Assembly (NCBI GenBank): GCA_021018995.1
Contig: CM037593.1
Location: forward strand, 34,609,810 to 34,673,809
Length of the DNA: 64,000 nt
Source of the DNA: Chloranthus sessilifolius
Lineage: Eukaryota; Streptophyta; Magnoliopsida; Chloranthales; Chloranthaceae
Direction of reading: 5' to 3'
Numbering within the stretch: the stretch's first letter is position 1; every line of letters begins with the position of its first letter. Both the position numbers and the translations under genes were made by a program. Below, piece after piece: positions 11,607 through 23,689 of this stretch. Under the pieces are notes generated by a model, which searched no databases, was not told the DNA's origin, and was given only the letters and a program-made list of their open reading frames with translations.

Positions 11607-11865
11607 TTACGAGACACGCTATTCTTATTTGGAGAAAGCATGTTTAGCTCTTGTATGGGCTACTCAGAGGCTCCGCCATTACTTGATATCCCAAGCCGTT
11701 CTACTTTTGGCTTGCATGGATCCATTAAAATACCTGTTTGAGAAGTCGGCCCTCACTGGACGGACCGCGCGCTGGCAACTTTTATTATCTGAGTTCGACA
11801 TCACGTACATCATTTAGAAGTCAATCAAGGGACAGGAACTCGCCGATCATCTTGCTGACAATCCT
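11580..11865 (+). pseudogene. Tat RNase H (first, retroviral-type)
   Basis: C-terminal part of the RNase H that follows RT. Visible are the family stretches RYSYLEKACLALVWATQRLRHYL, MDPLKYLFEKSALTGRTARW and LSEFDITYI, then a TAG at 11815 and KGQELADHLAD. The first catalytic strand is damaged by the frameshift near 11560-11610. In Tat elements this domain is thought to be partly degenerate because a second RNase H follows, as it does here. Confidence 0.75.
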
Positions 11866-11929
11866 TTGCTAGACTATGAGCCTTTAAGAACTGAATTCCC
11901 TGATGAGGACATCCTGTTCATGTCGGAAG

Positions 11930-12360
11930 ACAATACAGAAGAAGCAGAAGAATCATGGGTAATGCACTTTGACGGGACAGCTAATGTAGAAGGTCAGGGA
12001 GTTGGCGCCATTTTGATTTCGTCGAAAGGATCCCATGTACCTGTCTCTATCAAGCTCAACTTCCCTTGCACTAACAACATGGCGGAATATGAAGCTTGTG
12101 CCGCTGATCTGTAGGTGGCTTTTGATCTGAACATAACTCACCTTCGAGTGTTTGGTGATTCACAGTTAATCATATGCCAGACGAATGGTGGCTGGAAGGC
12201 GAAAGAAGAGAAACTGATCCCCTATCATGAACACCTCAAGGATCTTATAGCTTGCTTCCAAGACATGACATTCTCATATGTCCCCCGGATAAGGAATCAT
12301 TTTACCGACGCATTAGCCACTTTGGCGTCAATGATAGAAATCTCGTATGGTGCTGAGATG
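11930..12360 (+). pseudogene. Second, archaeal-type RNase H (aRNH) of the Tat element
   Basis: A separate RNase H domain downstream of the first, the diagnostic feature of the Tat branch. The four acidic positions are readable: MHFDGTAN, NNMAEYEAC, RVFGDSQLIICQ and NHFTDALATLAS (D-E-D-D). A TAG at 12112 splits the domain once, in the same frame (12115 continues it). It would remove the RNA strand of the RNA-DNA hybrid during reverse transcription. Confidence 0.85.
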
Positions 12361-12479
12361 AAGCCGATCATGATCGAACAGAGGAATGAGCTGATCTTCT
12401 GCCTCCAGATTGAGGAACCTACAAAGCTTGATGATGAGCCGCCTTGGTTCTCAGATATCAAGAATTTCCTCGAGACACT

Positions 12480-13700
12480 AACTTTCCCTAAGGGTACATC
12501 CAAGATGGACCGACAAACCATTCAACGTCTAGCGGCAGGCTACGTCATTTATGAGGAATGCCTTTATAAGCGATCGTATAATAACATCTTACTCAGGTGC
12601 CTTACAGAAAGTAAAGTAACCAATATCATGAAGGAGATCCACGAAGGAGTATGCGAAGCCCACGTCAGCGATCACATGCTTGCTAAGAAAATTATGCGAC
12701 AGGGATACTTTTAGACCACTATAGAATCAGATTGCTGTAAATATGTTCAGAAATGTTACAAGTGTCAGGAACACTTCAGTCTGATACACGCTCCTGCCAT
12801 CGATCTTCACTGCATGACCACTCCTTGGCCATTTGCTACCTGGGGCCTTGACATCGTTGGAATGATTAATCCGAAAGCATCAAATGGACATTGGTTCATC
12901 CTCATCGTCATTGAATACTTCACCAAATGGGTAGGAGTAGCATCATATGCCAACATCACGATCAATCATGTCGAGAAGTTCCTCAAGAGTAATATTGTGT
13001 GCCGATTTGGAGTACCCAAGAATATCATCACAGATAACGATACAAACTTTGCGAATAAGCGCATCTGAGCCTTCTGCGAGCAATATAAAATCAAGCACCA
13101 TCGCTCGTCACCTTATCGACCTCAAACTAATGGAGTCGTAGAAGCTGCTAATATGACGATCGTTCTCATCCTTGAGAAGATGGTCGTCACTTACCGAGAT
13201 TGGAGCGAAATGCTACTGTTCACCTTATGGGCCTACAGAACGTCAATCCGTACCGCTACAGGGGCAACACCATTCTCCCTTGTGTATGGAACTGAGGTCG
13301 TCCTACCAGTTGAGGTTGAAGTACCCTCGCTCCGAATCCTTATGGAATTAGGCTTACCCGAAGTAGAGAGAGATCCCGCTTTGACCAATTGAACTTATTA
13401 GACAAGAAGAGACTCCTAGCCTTGTGTCACACTCAAGTTTTCCAGGGGTGAATCGCACGCGATTATAATAAATATGTCCGCGGTTGAGATCTAAAGGTAG
13501 GAGACACTGTCCTGAAGAAGATCTTCCCATCCCTCCATGCCGATCCAAGAGGGAAGTTCAAGCCAAACTGGGAAGGACCATATGTCATGCGGGAGGTGCT
13601 ACAGGGATACGCCATCCGCCTCGCCACCATGGACAGAGATCATCTTCCCGAGCCCATCAATGCTGGATACGTCCGATGGTTCTACTCTTAGTATATTGCA
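12480..13700 (+). pseudogene. Tat integrase
   Basis: DDE integrase at the end of pol. The zinc-binding region runs from EGVCEAHVSDHMLAKKIM to CKYVQKCYKCQ. The catalytic triad is readable as TWGLDIVGMI (D), IITDNDTNF (D) and NGVVEAAN (E), about 12847-13150. The C-terminal part with TPFSLVYGTEVVLPVE leads into a KPNWEGPY-like segment in shifted frames (about 13560-13590). Stops at 12712, 13066 and 13138 and a frameshift near 13390 inactivate it. No chromodomain is present, as expected for Tat elements. Confidence 0.85.
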
Positions 13701-14325
13701 ATAAGGTAAGTATTGGTAAAACAAATACGTGACTGCTTAAGAATCACCCAAAGGAGGCCATCATTCCAAACACAGTAGCCAAAAAGCATCCCTAAAAATA
13801 ATGATATATTTGCTACCCCATTTGAGCCTAGGCCTTTCTTTTAATAACCCCCTTTCCCAAAAAAATGTGCGTATACATATACAAAAAAAGGAAGTAAAGT
13901 TACCATCAAAATCCAAAAAAATAAAAAAAGCAAAACCTCAAAAAGAGATGGCCTAAAATGGAGTAAAAAGAATAAAAAAAATGTAGAAGAATCACGGGGC
14001 ATGTACAGTAAAAACCCCCAAGGAAGAAAGTATGTTGAGAAAACTGAAGTCGTATCAAGGAAACCCTTTTAGCCTAGCATACCTTCAAATCCTAATCTAA
14101 CCCATGGCCAAGCTACACCTTGAAGAAAGCCCTTTTTTAGGTTTACAAGCAGTCATAATATCTGTTAAGTCAACACAAGCCGAGTTGTGAGACGACACCA
14201 GAACCCCATCCAGCCGGCTATGATGGAATCGACGTCTATGTCGTGGCTGTTGAAAAAAGAATTAAAAATATAAAATTAAAAAAAAAATAAATAAATAAAA
14301 ATACAAGCTCAAAGCAAGATGGACG

Positions 14326-14462
14326 TGGTGAAAACCCGAAAGGGCGCTACGGGTAAAAACAGTGAGTTTGTGCAGACCAGGTGAAAACCCGAAAGGGTGC
14401 TTGGGGTAAGAGAGTTAAACCCATGGACGTGGTGAAAACCCAAAAGGGTGCCACGGGTAAAA
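14326..14462 (+). repeat. Short tandem block with GTGAAAACCCGAAAGGG
   Basis: Three imperfect copies of GGTGAAAACCCGAAAGGG-TGC-GGGTAA occur in this stretch, the first and third preceded by GGACGT. The motif is near-palindromic in its GGGTAA...AACCC parts. I recall similar phrases downstream of integrase in other Tat elements, so it may be a conserved cis-acting signal of this lineage. Confidence 0.6.
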
Positions 14463-15277
14463 AAAGGAGATAAATAAAAAAAGAAAAGAAAAGAGAAAAA
14501 ATTAAAAAAGAAAGGTTTTGACTGATTGAGAAGATTGGTGTTTGAGGAACCCTTTTGTTACTCTTCTTGTACCCTCTTGTCCGATTGGGTCGCTCATGCT
14601 AGTTCGAATCAGGTCCTGACCAGAATTGTCTTTATGAAACTGCACCGTCAAACGTATGACCCGAGGCAAGGAGAAAGGTTTGACTCAATCCAAAAGGATC
14701 AACGGTCCAGCCTTGATAAAATTCGAAAACTCACTCAGGTCCGACTGCATGAAAGAGTTCGACTATGCTCAAAATGGAACCCGTTACTCTGTCCCACTGT
14801 CAAGGCATAAAAAAAATAAAAAAAAGGGGGCCAAAAACAAAAAAATCAAGAAAAATCTAAATATAAAAAAATGTGCATATATTTCTACTCATTTCCTTGT
14901 ACATATTTCAAGTATCATATTTCAATCTCAAAAATGAAGAAAAATAACAAAAAATCTCCGAAAACAAAAATCCAAAAAATATCTTGAAATTGAAAAAGTG
15001 TAGGTATAAATTTACTTCTCCTTCTGTTATTTATGATGCATTTTCTTTATATATGTATAAATAAAAGAAAAGACTGAAGTTTTCTTAAGAATGTGCAGGA
15101 ACATCAAAACGATTTGAAGCCTCAAAGTCGGCAACCTCTCGGTGATGGACAAATCAGATGAAGCACCTCACCACCGACGTCTGGTCTATTCATAAAAAAG
15201 AGAAAGAAAAAAGGAAATCATTGTGAAAAAAAATAAAATAATAATAAATAAATAAAATTATAAATTTGTGAACTTTT

Positions 15278-16730
15278 TACGCACAGCTATGCACTTGCGT
15301 ATTTTCGATGCGGTAAAATGTCAATATTTTACCGGCAACGCAGTTGTGCAAAATTCATGTCCTAGGTCTAAGGTTCGCCTTGGATCCATGGATCCTATTT
15401 CAAAGTAGGAGCGATAGTGTCAATTTCTGTCAAACAGTCAATGCTTGGATCGGATTGATTCCACTGCTATATCTTCGCCCTGATCGCTCGCTATTTTGGT
15501 TTTTGGTGAACTTGAGTGCCTTGTACTTCAAGTTCGTCATGTGATATTTTCGGAGGTATAGACTCTTGGTCTGCACTGTCTGGACGAGCGCCCTACGGGG
15601 TTTGAGGTCCGGATAACTCCGTCCTCTAAAAGATCCATTGTTAGATTGATTCCAACCTGTCTGATACGAAATTATGTCAGACAACTATGTGCAAACATGC
15701 ATGCAAAAGGGCTCATTCCCTTTATTTTTTTGCAGGCTTAAAACTTGTATTGGCAGCAGTATCCCTGTAAAGTGTACATTGTGCGTCTGGGTATCCATAT
15801 GATGGTCATTTGTTCCCATAAATTATACCCGAGTAGGTCCGGGTCGGGGCTTCCATCACCTTTTCTGCTTATCGTCCCTAATGGGTGTACATTTATGGAT
15901 AGTTATTTATTTGTAACTTCATTGATGACGGAAGCCAAGCCTGAGTATCCTTCGGTGGACACCCAATTCTGACCCGGTCTTTTCAATATCATATGAACTT
16001 GAGTACGTTGGCTTCAGTTTCGTCACAAACTATTGCGGAGGCATGGGCTCTTAGTATGCATTGTCTGGGCGTGCATCTCTCGGGGTTCGAGGTCTAGATA
16101 ATGCTTGTTTTAAAAAAAAATATGAAAAAAATGGAAAAATAAATCTGTGAAAAAAGAAAAAAAGAGAAGAAGAATAAATTTGTGTTTCCCAACAGAGCGA
16201 CGCACAAGCATAAGGCGGTAAAATGTCAATATTTTATCAGCAATGCAGCTGTGCCATACTAAAGTCCTGAGTCTAAGGTTCGCCTCGGATCTTTGGATCC
16301 TACTTTAAGGTAGGAGCAACGGTGTCAGTCCCGGTCAAACAGTCAATGTTTCGATCGAGTCGACTTCATTGCTAAATCTTTGCGATGAGCGCTCTATTTT
16401 GGATTCATATGAACTTAAGTGTCTTAAACTTCAGACTCTCCGTTGGAAAAGGTCAATCGTTGGTTGAGACCAACCTATTGAGAATGAGATTACGTATCAA
16501 TCAAATTATGTGCAACCATGCATCCAGAAGGGTTCATTCCTCCTTTATTTTCTACAGGGTTAAAACCTGTATTGGCAGCGGTATCCCTATAAAGTGTACG
16601 CCATGCATCTGGGTATCCGTATAATGGTCGTTTGTTCCCGTAAATTATACCCGGGCAGGTCCGGGACGGGGCTTCCATCGCCTTTGTTGCTTATCGCCCC
16701 TAATGGATGCATGTTTATGCATAGTTAAAT
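15278..16730 (+). repeat. Large direct duplication in the Tat 3' UTR
   Basis: Unit one is about 15278-15907 and unit two about 16195-16730. Both begin with a GCAC-AGC / GGCGGTAAAATGTCAATATTTTA block, continue with GTCTAAGGTTCGCCT, GTCAAACAGTCAATG and TTGGCAGC-GTATCCCT, and end with GTCCGGG-CGGGGCTTCCATC. Part of unit one (15542-15618, CGGAGG...CTTGGTCTGCACTGTCTGG) is repeated between the units at 16033-16105 and is missing from unit two. The copies differ by many substitutions, so the duplication is old. Confidence 0.75.
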
Positions 16731-17467
16731 GATGTTATGATTATTGTTGGCAGAAACCAGGATTAGATGTCCCTTTTGAGAGATGCTCAATATTTGGTTG
16801 GATCTATTCAAGGTAGTTGAAGCTGGATGCTCTAAGTCATGTTGATCTAGGACACATCTTCGAAAATGGCATGTCCTCCCCAAAAAGTGTTGTGACATCT
16901 ATTCACTTTGCTCGGGCAATCATGCTAAATAAACTTCGAGATCAATGGGCTCGCCCAAAGACCTCGAACCCTACTTTCAGTAGGGGCACCCACGAATAGT
17001 CAGATGGGGCAATCAAATGCCTCGTGGGATTGGATGCAAACTATGGAGCCTTGCGTATTTTTTCTTTGCACCTATCGTTGAGTGTGGGTCGATCACCCCT
17101 CTTACTTGCGAAGCTGTTGTATTCAGAATAAATCTCGAACATCAATCACCTTCAAATCATCTTGAGGAGCGAACGTTTTTCTCGACTAACGAGCTTTCGC
17201 AACTTGAGAAGCCAACATTTTTCCCAGCTATTGAGTTTTCGCAACTTATTTTACCTCAATTATATCCAGTAATGCCGCTAAGCGCTTAGGGACCGATTAC
17301 CTTGAGAGACGAACGTTTTTCCCGACATACAAGGCTTTTATTTTCTCACCATGTTACTCACCTGATGTTTAAAGTTCGTTCTGAATACAGCGGAACCATC
17401 AGTAATGCCTTGGGCCTCTCCGGATGTATCTTTTCTTTGGCATTCGATCATTAGTGATCGGATACCA

Positions 17468-17479
17468 AAGAGGGGCATC
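17468..17479 (+). other. Polypurine tract of the Tat element
   Basis: AAGAGGGGCATC lies directly before the TGTAGACACCC start of the 3' LTR. A purine-rich run at this position is the plus-strand primer site of LTR retrotransposons, and it fixes the LTR start. Confidence 0.75.
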
Positions 17480-17856
17480 TGTAGACACCCAAATTTGGCC
17501 TAAGGCCTGATCGGAACACATTTCGAGAAAGGTGCACTTTCGAGCTTTTGATGGTATGTATAAAACCCTTAGGAACCTTTACAAACCCTTAGGAACCTTT
17601 TCGAAGCCTTAGGAATCAACCCTAACCTTCCCAAACCCATTAGAACCCTTTCCTGGACCAGTGTCAAACTCTCCTGAGTAGTGGTTGGAAAGAGGAGTGT
17701 CAAAATTTACACAGACCTCTTTAGGAGCTGAGTTATATACCATTGGAAAGAGGACTTCTCCAGCTTTCTAACAAACTAAAAATTACCTCAATCGGAGTTA
17801 TATATTAAACGTTATAATCATTCGAAAATCGAGTCATTTTGGAGGAATTTTTGTTT

Positions 17857-18074
17857 AGCGCAACTAATAGTTGCGCCAAGCCATTTTCCCCCAGAATTTG
17901 CCTTGTGCAACTAATAGTTGCGTCAGGCCTTTTTCCCCTAGAAATGGCCTAGCACAACTAATAGTTGCACTAGGTATAAATGGGTCCCCCCACCCCTCGC
18001 GGAGCCAACGTCCAGGCTACTGTACAGAACTGTTTTACTATATATTTGCCTGGCGTAACTAATAGTTACGCCAG
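17857..18074. repeat. Four-unit palindrome array in Tat 3' LTR
   Basis: Units at 17857-17877, 17905-17923, 17951-17971 and 18050-18074 share the centre CAACTAATAGTTG. The outer arms vary in a compensating way in the last unit (GGCGTAAC...GTTACGCC), where both arms changed together and the palindrome stayed perfect. Here the array lies upstream of the TATA box, unlike in the chromovirus LTRs of this window. Confidence 0.7.
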
Positions 18075-18357
18075 GCATGTAAACAGTAACTTTGTTTTTT
18101 TGCCTCAAAATTTGTGATTGGGGTTTGGCTTATTGACCACCTTGACCTTTGGGGTATTTTTTTATAGTTCTGTTGCACTCTTTTGCACCCTATTTGCAAC
18201 TCATTAAGTGGCCTAAAGCCTCACCCTATCATCCACCATTGGAGGACCTTCTCCCACATTCCAAGGCTCCAAAAACCCTAGGAAACCTTAGATGTTAGAT
18301 TACCTAAATTTCTAATCTTGATTTGCATCTAATCACCCTCCTAACCCACTCATTTCC

Positions 18358-18365
18358 TATAAATA
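18358..18365 (+). promoter_or_regulatory. TATA box of the Tat LTR
   Basis: TATAAATA in the context CCTATAAATAAAGACCCC, about 880 bases into the LTR. Transcription would start some 30 bases on, giving an R/U5 of roughly 0.7 kb. Judged by motif and position only. Confidence 0.55.
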
Positions 18366-19084
18366 AAGACCCCCACCCCTTGGTTTAGGGGTTGAGAATT
18401 TTTGCCTAAGAGAGAAAGAGCTTAAAGTGAGAAGATCTTTCTCCCTTTGGTGCACCATTGCTCATACAAATTTCAAAATTTTAAAACCTCATTCCATGCC
18501 TTACCTTTCCTAAAAAGCCTCTAGGTTAGGTGTGTGCTATCCATTTGCCTCCCTTCTCTACCTCTTAGCTAGTAAGTCTTAGTGGTTAAAACCCCTCTTT
18601 CCGTCATTCAAGCCTTCAAAAGCTCATCAAAAGCAAGCCACGCAAGGCTCTCCTATGGTGCTACAAGGGCCCGAGGGCTCCGGCTCTCCCATTTCTTCTC
18701 CTATCTCTTTTTGTCACTTCTCATCCTCCCATTTGTGCCGTTACGCCATCGAATTTTCGGTAGGAACAGAAGGGCAAAAATAGGATTCTAAGCCCTTTTG
18801 GGCAAGAGGAAGTCATTTTCTTTTCTTTTACTTTATTTTTATTTTGGCCATTAGTAGAGATCACGTTAAGCGGGTTGATCGGGTGCCTAACGCATTTCCG
18901 ATCGATAACTGAAGCCCCTACCCAAGAGCCTTTGGTGTGGACCAAATTCAGAATCATATTCTTAGCACTTTGGTGCTCATAAAAATGATATAGGTATCTC
19001 GAGACACCAAAAGCTCCGGGTGGCGACTCTATATTTTTGCAAGTGAGCGCATTGCCGCGATGGGATCGTCACAAATCCCACGAC

Positions 19085-20075
19085 TGCACAAGAAGTCTGG
19101 CCAATCATGGATCTAAGGAGATTGACGAAGAAGACTCTTAAAGGACTCTGCTGTTGAAATAAAAGAGAAAATCCACAAGTACATAACCATTGGAAGCAAG
19201 GAAGAATAAAAATAGGAATTAGAGTTATATTAGGAATCTTTAATTTTTAGTAATTTCTTTTATTAGAATTAGATCTCTTTAAACTGACCCTTTATGATCT
19301 ATAAATAAGAGGGCTCGACATAGGAATAATCATCGAAGAAAGTCTCAACATCAATTGACGACTGAGGTTGGGTTTTCTTCCGATCAACTTAGAGTGGATT
19401 TTTATTGCTTTGTAGATTAGGTATCCAAGGTTCCTCGATCACAATTGACAATTAGGATTGAGAGCTGGAAGATTACTGTAGAAATTTGTAGTTTCTCATA
19501 AGCAATTGATGACTGCGGCTGAGGGATGAAAGATATATTTTACTTTGCTTTCTAGTTTAGATTTATTTTTCATGCAATTTATTGCTTTGTAAATATATCC
19601 AAGTTTTAATTTTAATTAACGACCCAGGTTGAGATTTGTAGATTAGTGTAACGGTTTTACTTTTCCATCTTCAATTTTTTAGAGTTTGATTGACGCCAAA
19701 ATTTTTGGTAGATTGCTGATTAGATTAAATCTGTATTGATAAAATTATGGTTTTGATTGATGCCCAATACTAGGAAATTTGATATATGGTGTAATGGTAT
19801 TTTAAATTTATAAATATTCGATAGCTGAAGATTTTGATTGACGACCACAATCTGAAGAAGGAGGATTTAGGATTTACTTTATGCAAAATTAGTTTAAGAA
19901 ACCTTTCTTTATTCATATTTCTCGAGTAGTTTAGAACTTTAAAGATAAATATAAATTTCTTAAATAGACTAATTTTATGGTACAAATAATCTTCGTGGGA
20001 ACGATCCTATACTAGCTCTACAATTTTCATTATGCACTTGCAATAGGTTAAGACTTAATTAGATACACATACTAA
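19085..20075 (+). mobile_element. LTR-like block of unknown family
   Basis: No gene is present. The block runs from TGCACAAGAAG to about GATACACA and has a TATA box (CTATAAATAAGAGGG near 19300) followed by at least seven degenerate copies of an (A)ATTGA-CGAC--AGG-TTGAG phrase, at about 19354, 19441, 19502, 19616, 19686, 19755 and 19836. Near its end, GTGGGAACGATCCTATAC (19997) resembles the reverse complement of the left end of the 6459-8090 insertion. These are features of an LTR in + orientation. No target duplication was found, and the right side abuts a truncated copia fragment. Confidence 0.4.
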
Positions 20076-20083
20076 GCCGATCA

Positions 20084-21947
20084 GTACGCCACGTTCCGAA
20101 ACTGAAGAAGAACCTCATATCGCTTGGTATACTAGACTCCAATGGGCTAAAGTTTGCAGCTCAAGGTGGAATTTTGAAGTTGACAAAGGGATATCTAGTT
20201 GTGATGAAAGCGCAAAAGGTTGGGAACCGTTACTTTCTATCAGGGAGTACAGTGACAGGTGGAGCAGTAGTATCTACATCAGATGATAGTGGTTTGTTCT
20301 CTACACAGTTATGGCGCATGCGCCTAGGGCACATATCAGAAAGAGGGGTGACAAAGTTGAGCAAGCAGGGCTTGTTGAAAGATATAAAAGCCTGAAAAGT
20401 TTACTTTTGTGAGCATTGTGTCTTCAGCAAATAATGTAGGGCAAAGTTCAACATAAAGATTCATACTACAAAAGGCACACTGGACTATATACATTCAGAG
20501 TATGGGGGCCTTCAAAGATTCCTTTTAAAGGTGTACTTCGTCTCATTCATCGATGATTACACTTGATATGTATGGATCTACATGATGAAGAGTAAAGATG
20601 ATGTGCTAGAAATCTTCAAGAGGTGAAAAATATTGTTTGAGAACCAGATTAGAAGAAATGTCAAGCGGTTGAGAACCGATGATAGTGGTGAGTACACTAA
20701 TGGACAATTCCAGGAGTTTTGTGAAGAGAACAGTATTACTGGTACTTTATAGTGAGGGATGCACTGAAATAGAATAGGGTACCAGAACATATGAATAGAA
20801 CTCTACTTGAAAAGGCAATATGTATGTTATCCAATGCGGGATTGGGTAGAGAGTTCTGGGCCGAGGCAGTCAGTACAGCATGCTATCTAGTAAAGAGAGA
20901 TAAAGAGATCACTGTCTACAACAATAGAGTGTAAGACTTCGATTGAGAAGTGGTCAGTGAAGCCTATAAATTATAGTGCATTGAGATTCTTTGGTTGCAC
21001 AACTTACTATCATGTCAAAGATAGTAAAATTGACCTAAGGGCTAAGAAAATAATTTTCTTGGGATATACAAATAGTGTGAAAGGATACAAGTTATGGTAT
21101 CTTGAACAGAATAAGGTTGTGATCAACAAATATGCAACCTTTGATGAATCTGTTATGCAAAATTCTAGCAAATAGATCATGAAAATTAGAGAAGAGGTAG
21201 CGAAAAATCAATTTGAGGTGGAGTTAGAAACTCCTACAATCATTACCTCAGAGGAAAATGTAGAAACAGTTGAGAGAGAGCCAGAATAATCCTTAGTAGG
21301 TGGAAGATCCAAAAGGAATGTTAGATCACTAATTCGCTACGCGTTGACGTTGGATGATAATGAGTCATCTTTATTCAAAGATGCAATCAGTGGAAGATGT
21401 GCACGGGAATGGAAGACCTCAATGAGTGAAGAGATGGATTCTCTTTACGAGAATTAAACTTAGGAACTGATAGAGTTACCTAAGGAAAAGAGAGCAATTG
21501 GTGCAAGTGGATTTATAAGAAGAAAGAGGGTTCTCTAAAAATTTGTGGTGAAAGTACAAAGCACAGTTGGTAGCAAAAGGCTATGTAGAAAAAGAAGTCA
21601 TTGATTACAATGAGGTGTTCTCACCGATTGTGAAACACACTTCAATCCGAGTTTTGTTGTCAATTGTTGCACAGTTGAACTTAGAGTTTGAGCAACTCGA
21701 TATGAAAATAACGTTTCTATACGGTGATCTAGAGGAGGAAATCTATATGAACCAACCTGAAAGGTTCAAGTATCCTAAAGAAGAGAGGTTAGTGTGCAAA
21801 CTGAAGAAGTCCTTATACGGGTTGAAATGGTTATCGAGACAGTGGTATAAGAAGTTTGACACCTTCATGTTAGGCCAAAATTATATCCGAAGTGAATACG
21901 ACAATTGTTTTTACTTTAAGAGGCTAACGGATGGCTCATTTATTTAC
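20084..21947 (+). pseudogene. Truncated Ty1/copia pol (integrase and RT fragment)
   Basis: It begins inside the gag-pre-integrase region (HVPKLKKNLISLG, then LWRMRLGHISERGV). It continues with a broken integrase core (FVSFIDDYT, RTDDSGEYTNGQFQEFC), the integrase C-terminal part (LRFFGCTTYYHVKDSKIDLRAKK with FLGY) and a copia-type RT (QLDMKITFLYGDLEEEIYM, CKLKKSLYGLK, YDNCFYFKR). Gag, protease and both LTRs are missing. Several stops and frameshifts are present. It ends abruptly at 21947 within the RT, just before the position of the YVDD motif, where a chromovirus LTR has inserted. The + strand pol order makes the direction certain. Confidence 0.85.
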
Positions 21948-23689
21948 TGTGACAGTCTGATTTTCCCTAAAGCATAAAAACCTGTGAAATATTTTTTTTT
22001 TCTTCTTACATACTAAAACTCAAGAAAAATTGGACCGTCGGATCACACTTCACAATCCGAATTCAAAAATTACTTGGTATTCTCACATACTAGTATGAAA
22101 AACAGAGCAGATATCATACATATGCATAAAAAAAATTTAGATATCACAAGGCAGATCTACATCTTTCTACTTTATACATAACATCTACTATAAGGCTAAA
22201 AGAAACCATCAGTGATGCCCAACCATCACCAAAAAAATGGCTTCCAAACATACTTACAAAACAAAACTTAATACTGCATTAAATCCCTGGACATGTCAAG
22301 TCTAAATCTAAAGTCTCAAAAAGTCCACCATACAACCCAAAACCTGCTTAGCCCAAATCCTCACCTAAGGTAAAATTCTCCAAACAAGAGATCCTAAGCC
22401 TTTTCCCAAAGTTCGCTCCTGATCCTCACCTGTACCTATGACGTATAGTCGAGGGATGAGCTACATCTAAGCTCAGTAGAGAAATATCAATAACATGCAT
22501 ATTATCACATCACGCATATATCATATGACAAAAACGAACATGCTTTTCACATACAGATTTACAATTTGAAGCATAATTGACTTGAAATAAAACTAACATC
22601 AAATACGAATTTTCAAAGTTTAACACATGCTTTCCAAAACTTATTTTAAAAACTTATTCTCATAAACAAAGAAGAACTTAAATTGATCACTTAAATAGTC
22701 TCTTAAGCATATATAGCATCGAGCCCCTGATGGGAATACCTACCATCGGCATTCAATTGAATTATTTGTATGATGCCCAAGTCCCTTCGAATTAGGTGAC
22801 TTGTACCGAACGAAGTATTTCCACTTATTGGAAATCAAAGAACCGATATCCCACCGTACTTGAGCAAATTAAATGGATATCCTGCCATACCGGAGCATAA
22901 TTAAATGGATATCCTGTCGTACCGGAGCACAATTGTACGAATATCCCGCCTTATCGGTCACGGATATCCCGCCGTGTCGATCACAGATATACCATCGTGT
23001 CGATTGGGTATCACTCATAACCTTAAATCAAAGTACGAAAATAACTTATAGTTTATCACCATGAAATGTGATATTTTATAATTAGGTTTGAAGTTTCAAA
23101 GCCTCCACACACATTTATTCACATCTCTCTGATGTCTCACACACACATAGCTGATTTTACATACACACGAATCTGAGTGCACATACACACACACACTTCT
23201 TATTTAAAATCATGAAAGAAATTCATGTTAAATAAATGACAAGTTTCACAAATCACACATATTTCTATCAATCCACAAAAATTTATGCTAGTTGTAATCA
23301 AGTGCACATGTTATGGAGTTTTCTCTACCATAAGTTCGGAGTCTTACAAAGTGATAACAAGGTCCTTATCGACGGCCTCCCATTCTAGATCTATATTATA
23401 CATATGATGATGTATTAATAACTGATTCTAATTGCTAATAAATTTGGTGTGTTTATATGATTTCTCAAAACTGAGGCAGAAATGGGCAAATTCATGCTAA
23501 CTTAGAATTTAACATCACTTTTTCCTAAATTTTGACCTTCAAAACTTTGGATTAACAAAATTATTAATTTACAAAATTTGAATATGTTGTTGTCCTCTTT
23601 CCAACGCCACAAGAATTACATCAATCGGAGTTCGGAGTAAAAGTTATGCCAAAATATCGAAATAGTATCGGGCAAGCTCAGACAAAATT

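Larger units (their letters stand above)
13700..17467 (+). other. Long 3' untranslated region of the Tat element
   Basis: No gene is visible in this 3.8-kb stretch between integrase and the polypurine tract. It is A-rich at 13860-15260 and then holds duplicated blocks (listed separately). The part at 17096-17330 contains repeats of GCGAACGTTTTTCTCGAC-like and GAGTTTTCGCAACTT-like phrases. Long 3' UTRs with internal repeats are common in Tat and Ogre elements. Short frames in it show no similarity to proteins I know. Confidence 0.7.
1..19073 (+). mobile_element. Tat/Ogre-lineage Ty3/gypsy LTR retrotransposon, decayed
   Basis: In order on the + strand: a proline-rich gag N-terminus, the gag core, a zinc-finger-like region, protease with D-N-G-S, RT with YVDD, RNase H, a second archaeal-type RNase H, integrase, a 3.8-kb 3' UTR, a polypurine tract and a 3' LTR starting TGTAGACACCC. 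The second RNase H and the DNGS protease are hallmarks of the Tat branch (Tat, Ogre, Retand). The reading frame is broken by many stops and several frameshifts. Two later insertions (2685-5022 and 6459-8090) split gag, and both can be removed at their target duplications to give contiguous gag sequence. The 5' limit is uncertain. Confidence 0.85.
17480..19073 (+). repeat. 3' LTR of the Tat element
   Basis: Starts TGTAGACACCCAAATTTGG, a typical start of Tat/Ogre LTRs, right after the polypurine tract. It contains a palindrome array (17857-18074), a TATA box (18358-18365) and, near the end, GGGTGGCGACTC and ATGGGATCGTCACA. I place the end at the CACA at 19073. The exact end is uncertain by a few bases, because the matching 5' LTR is too diverged to compare and no target duplication was found. 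Confidence 0.75.
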
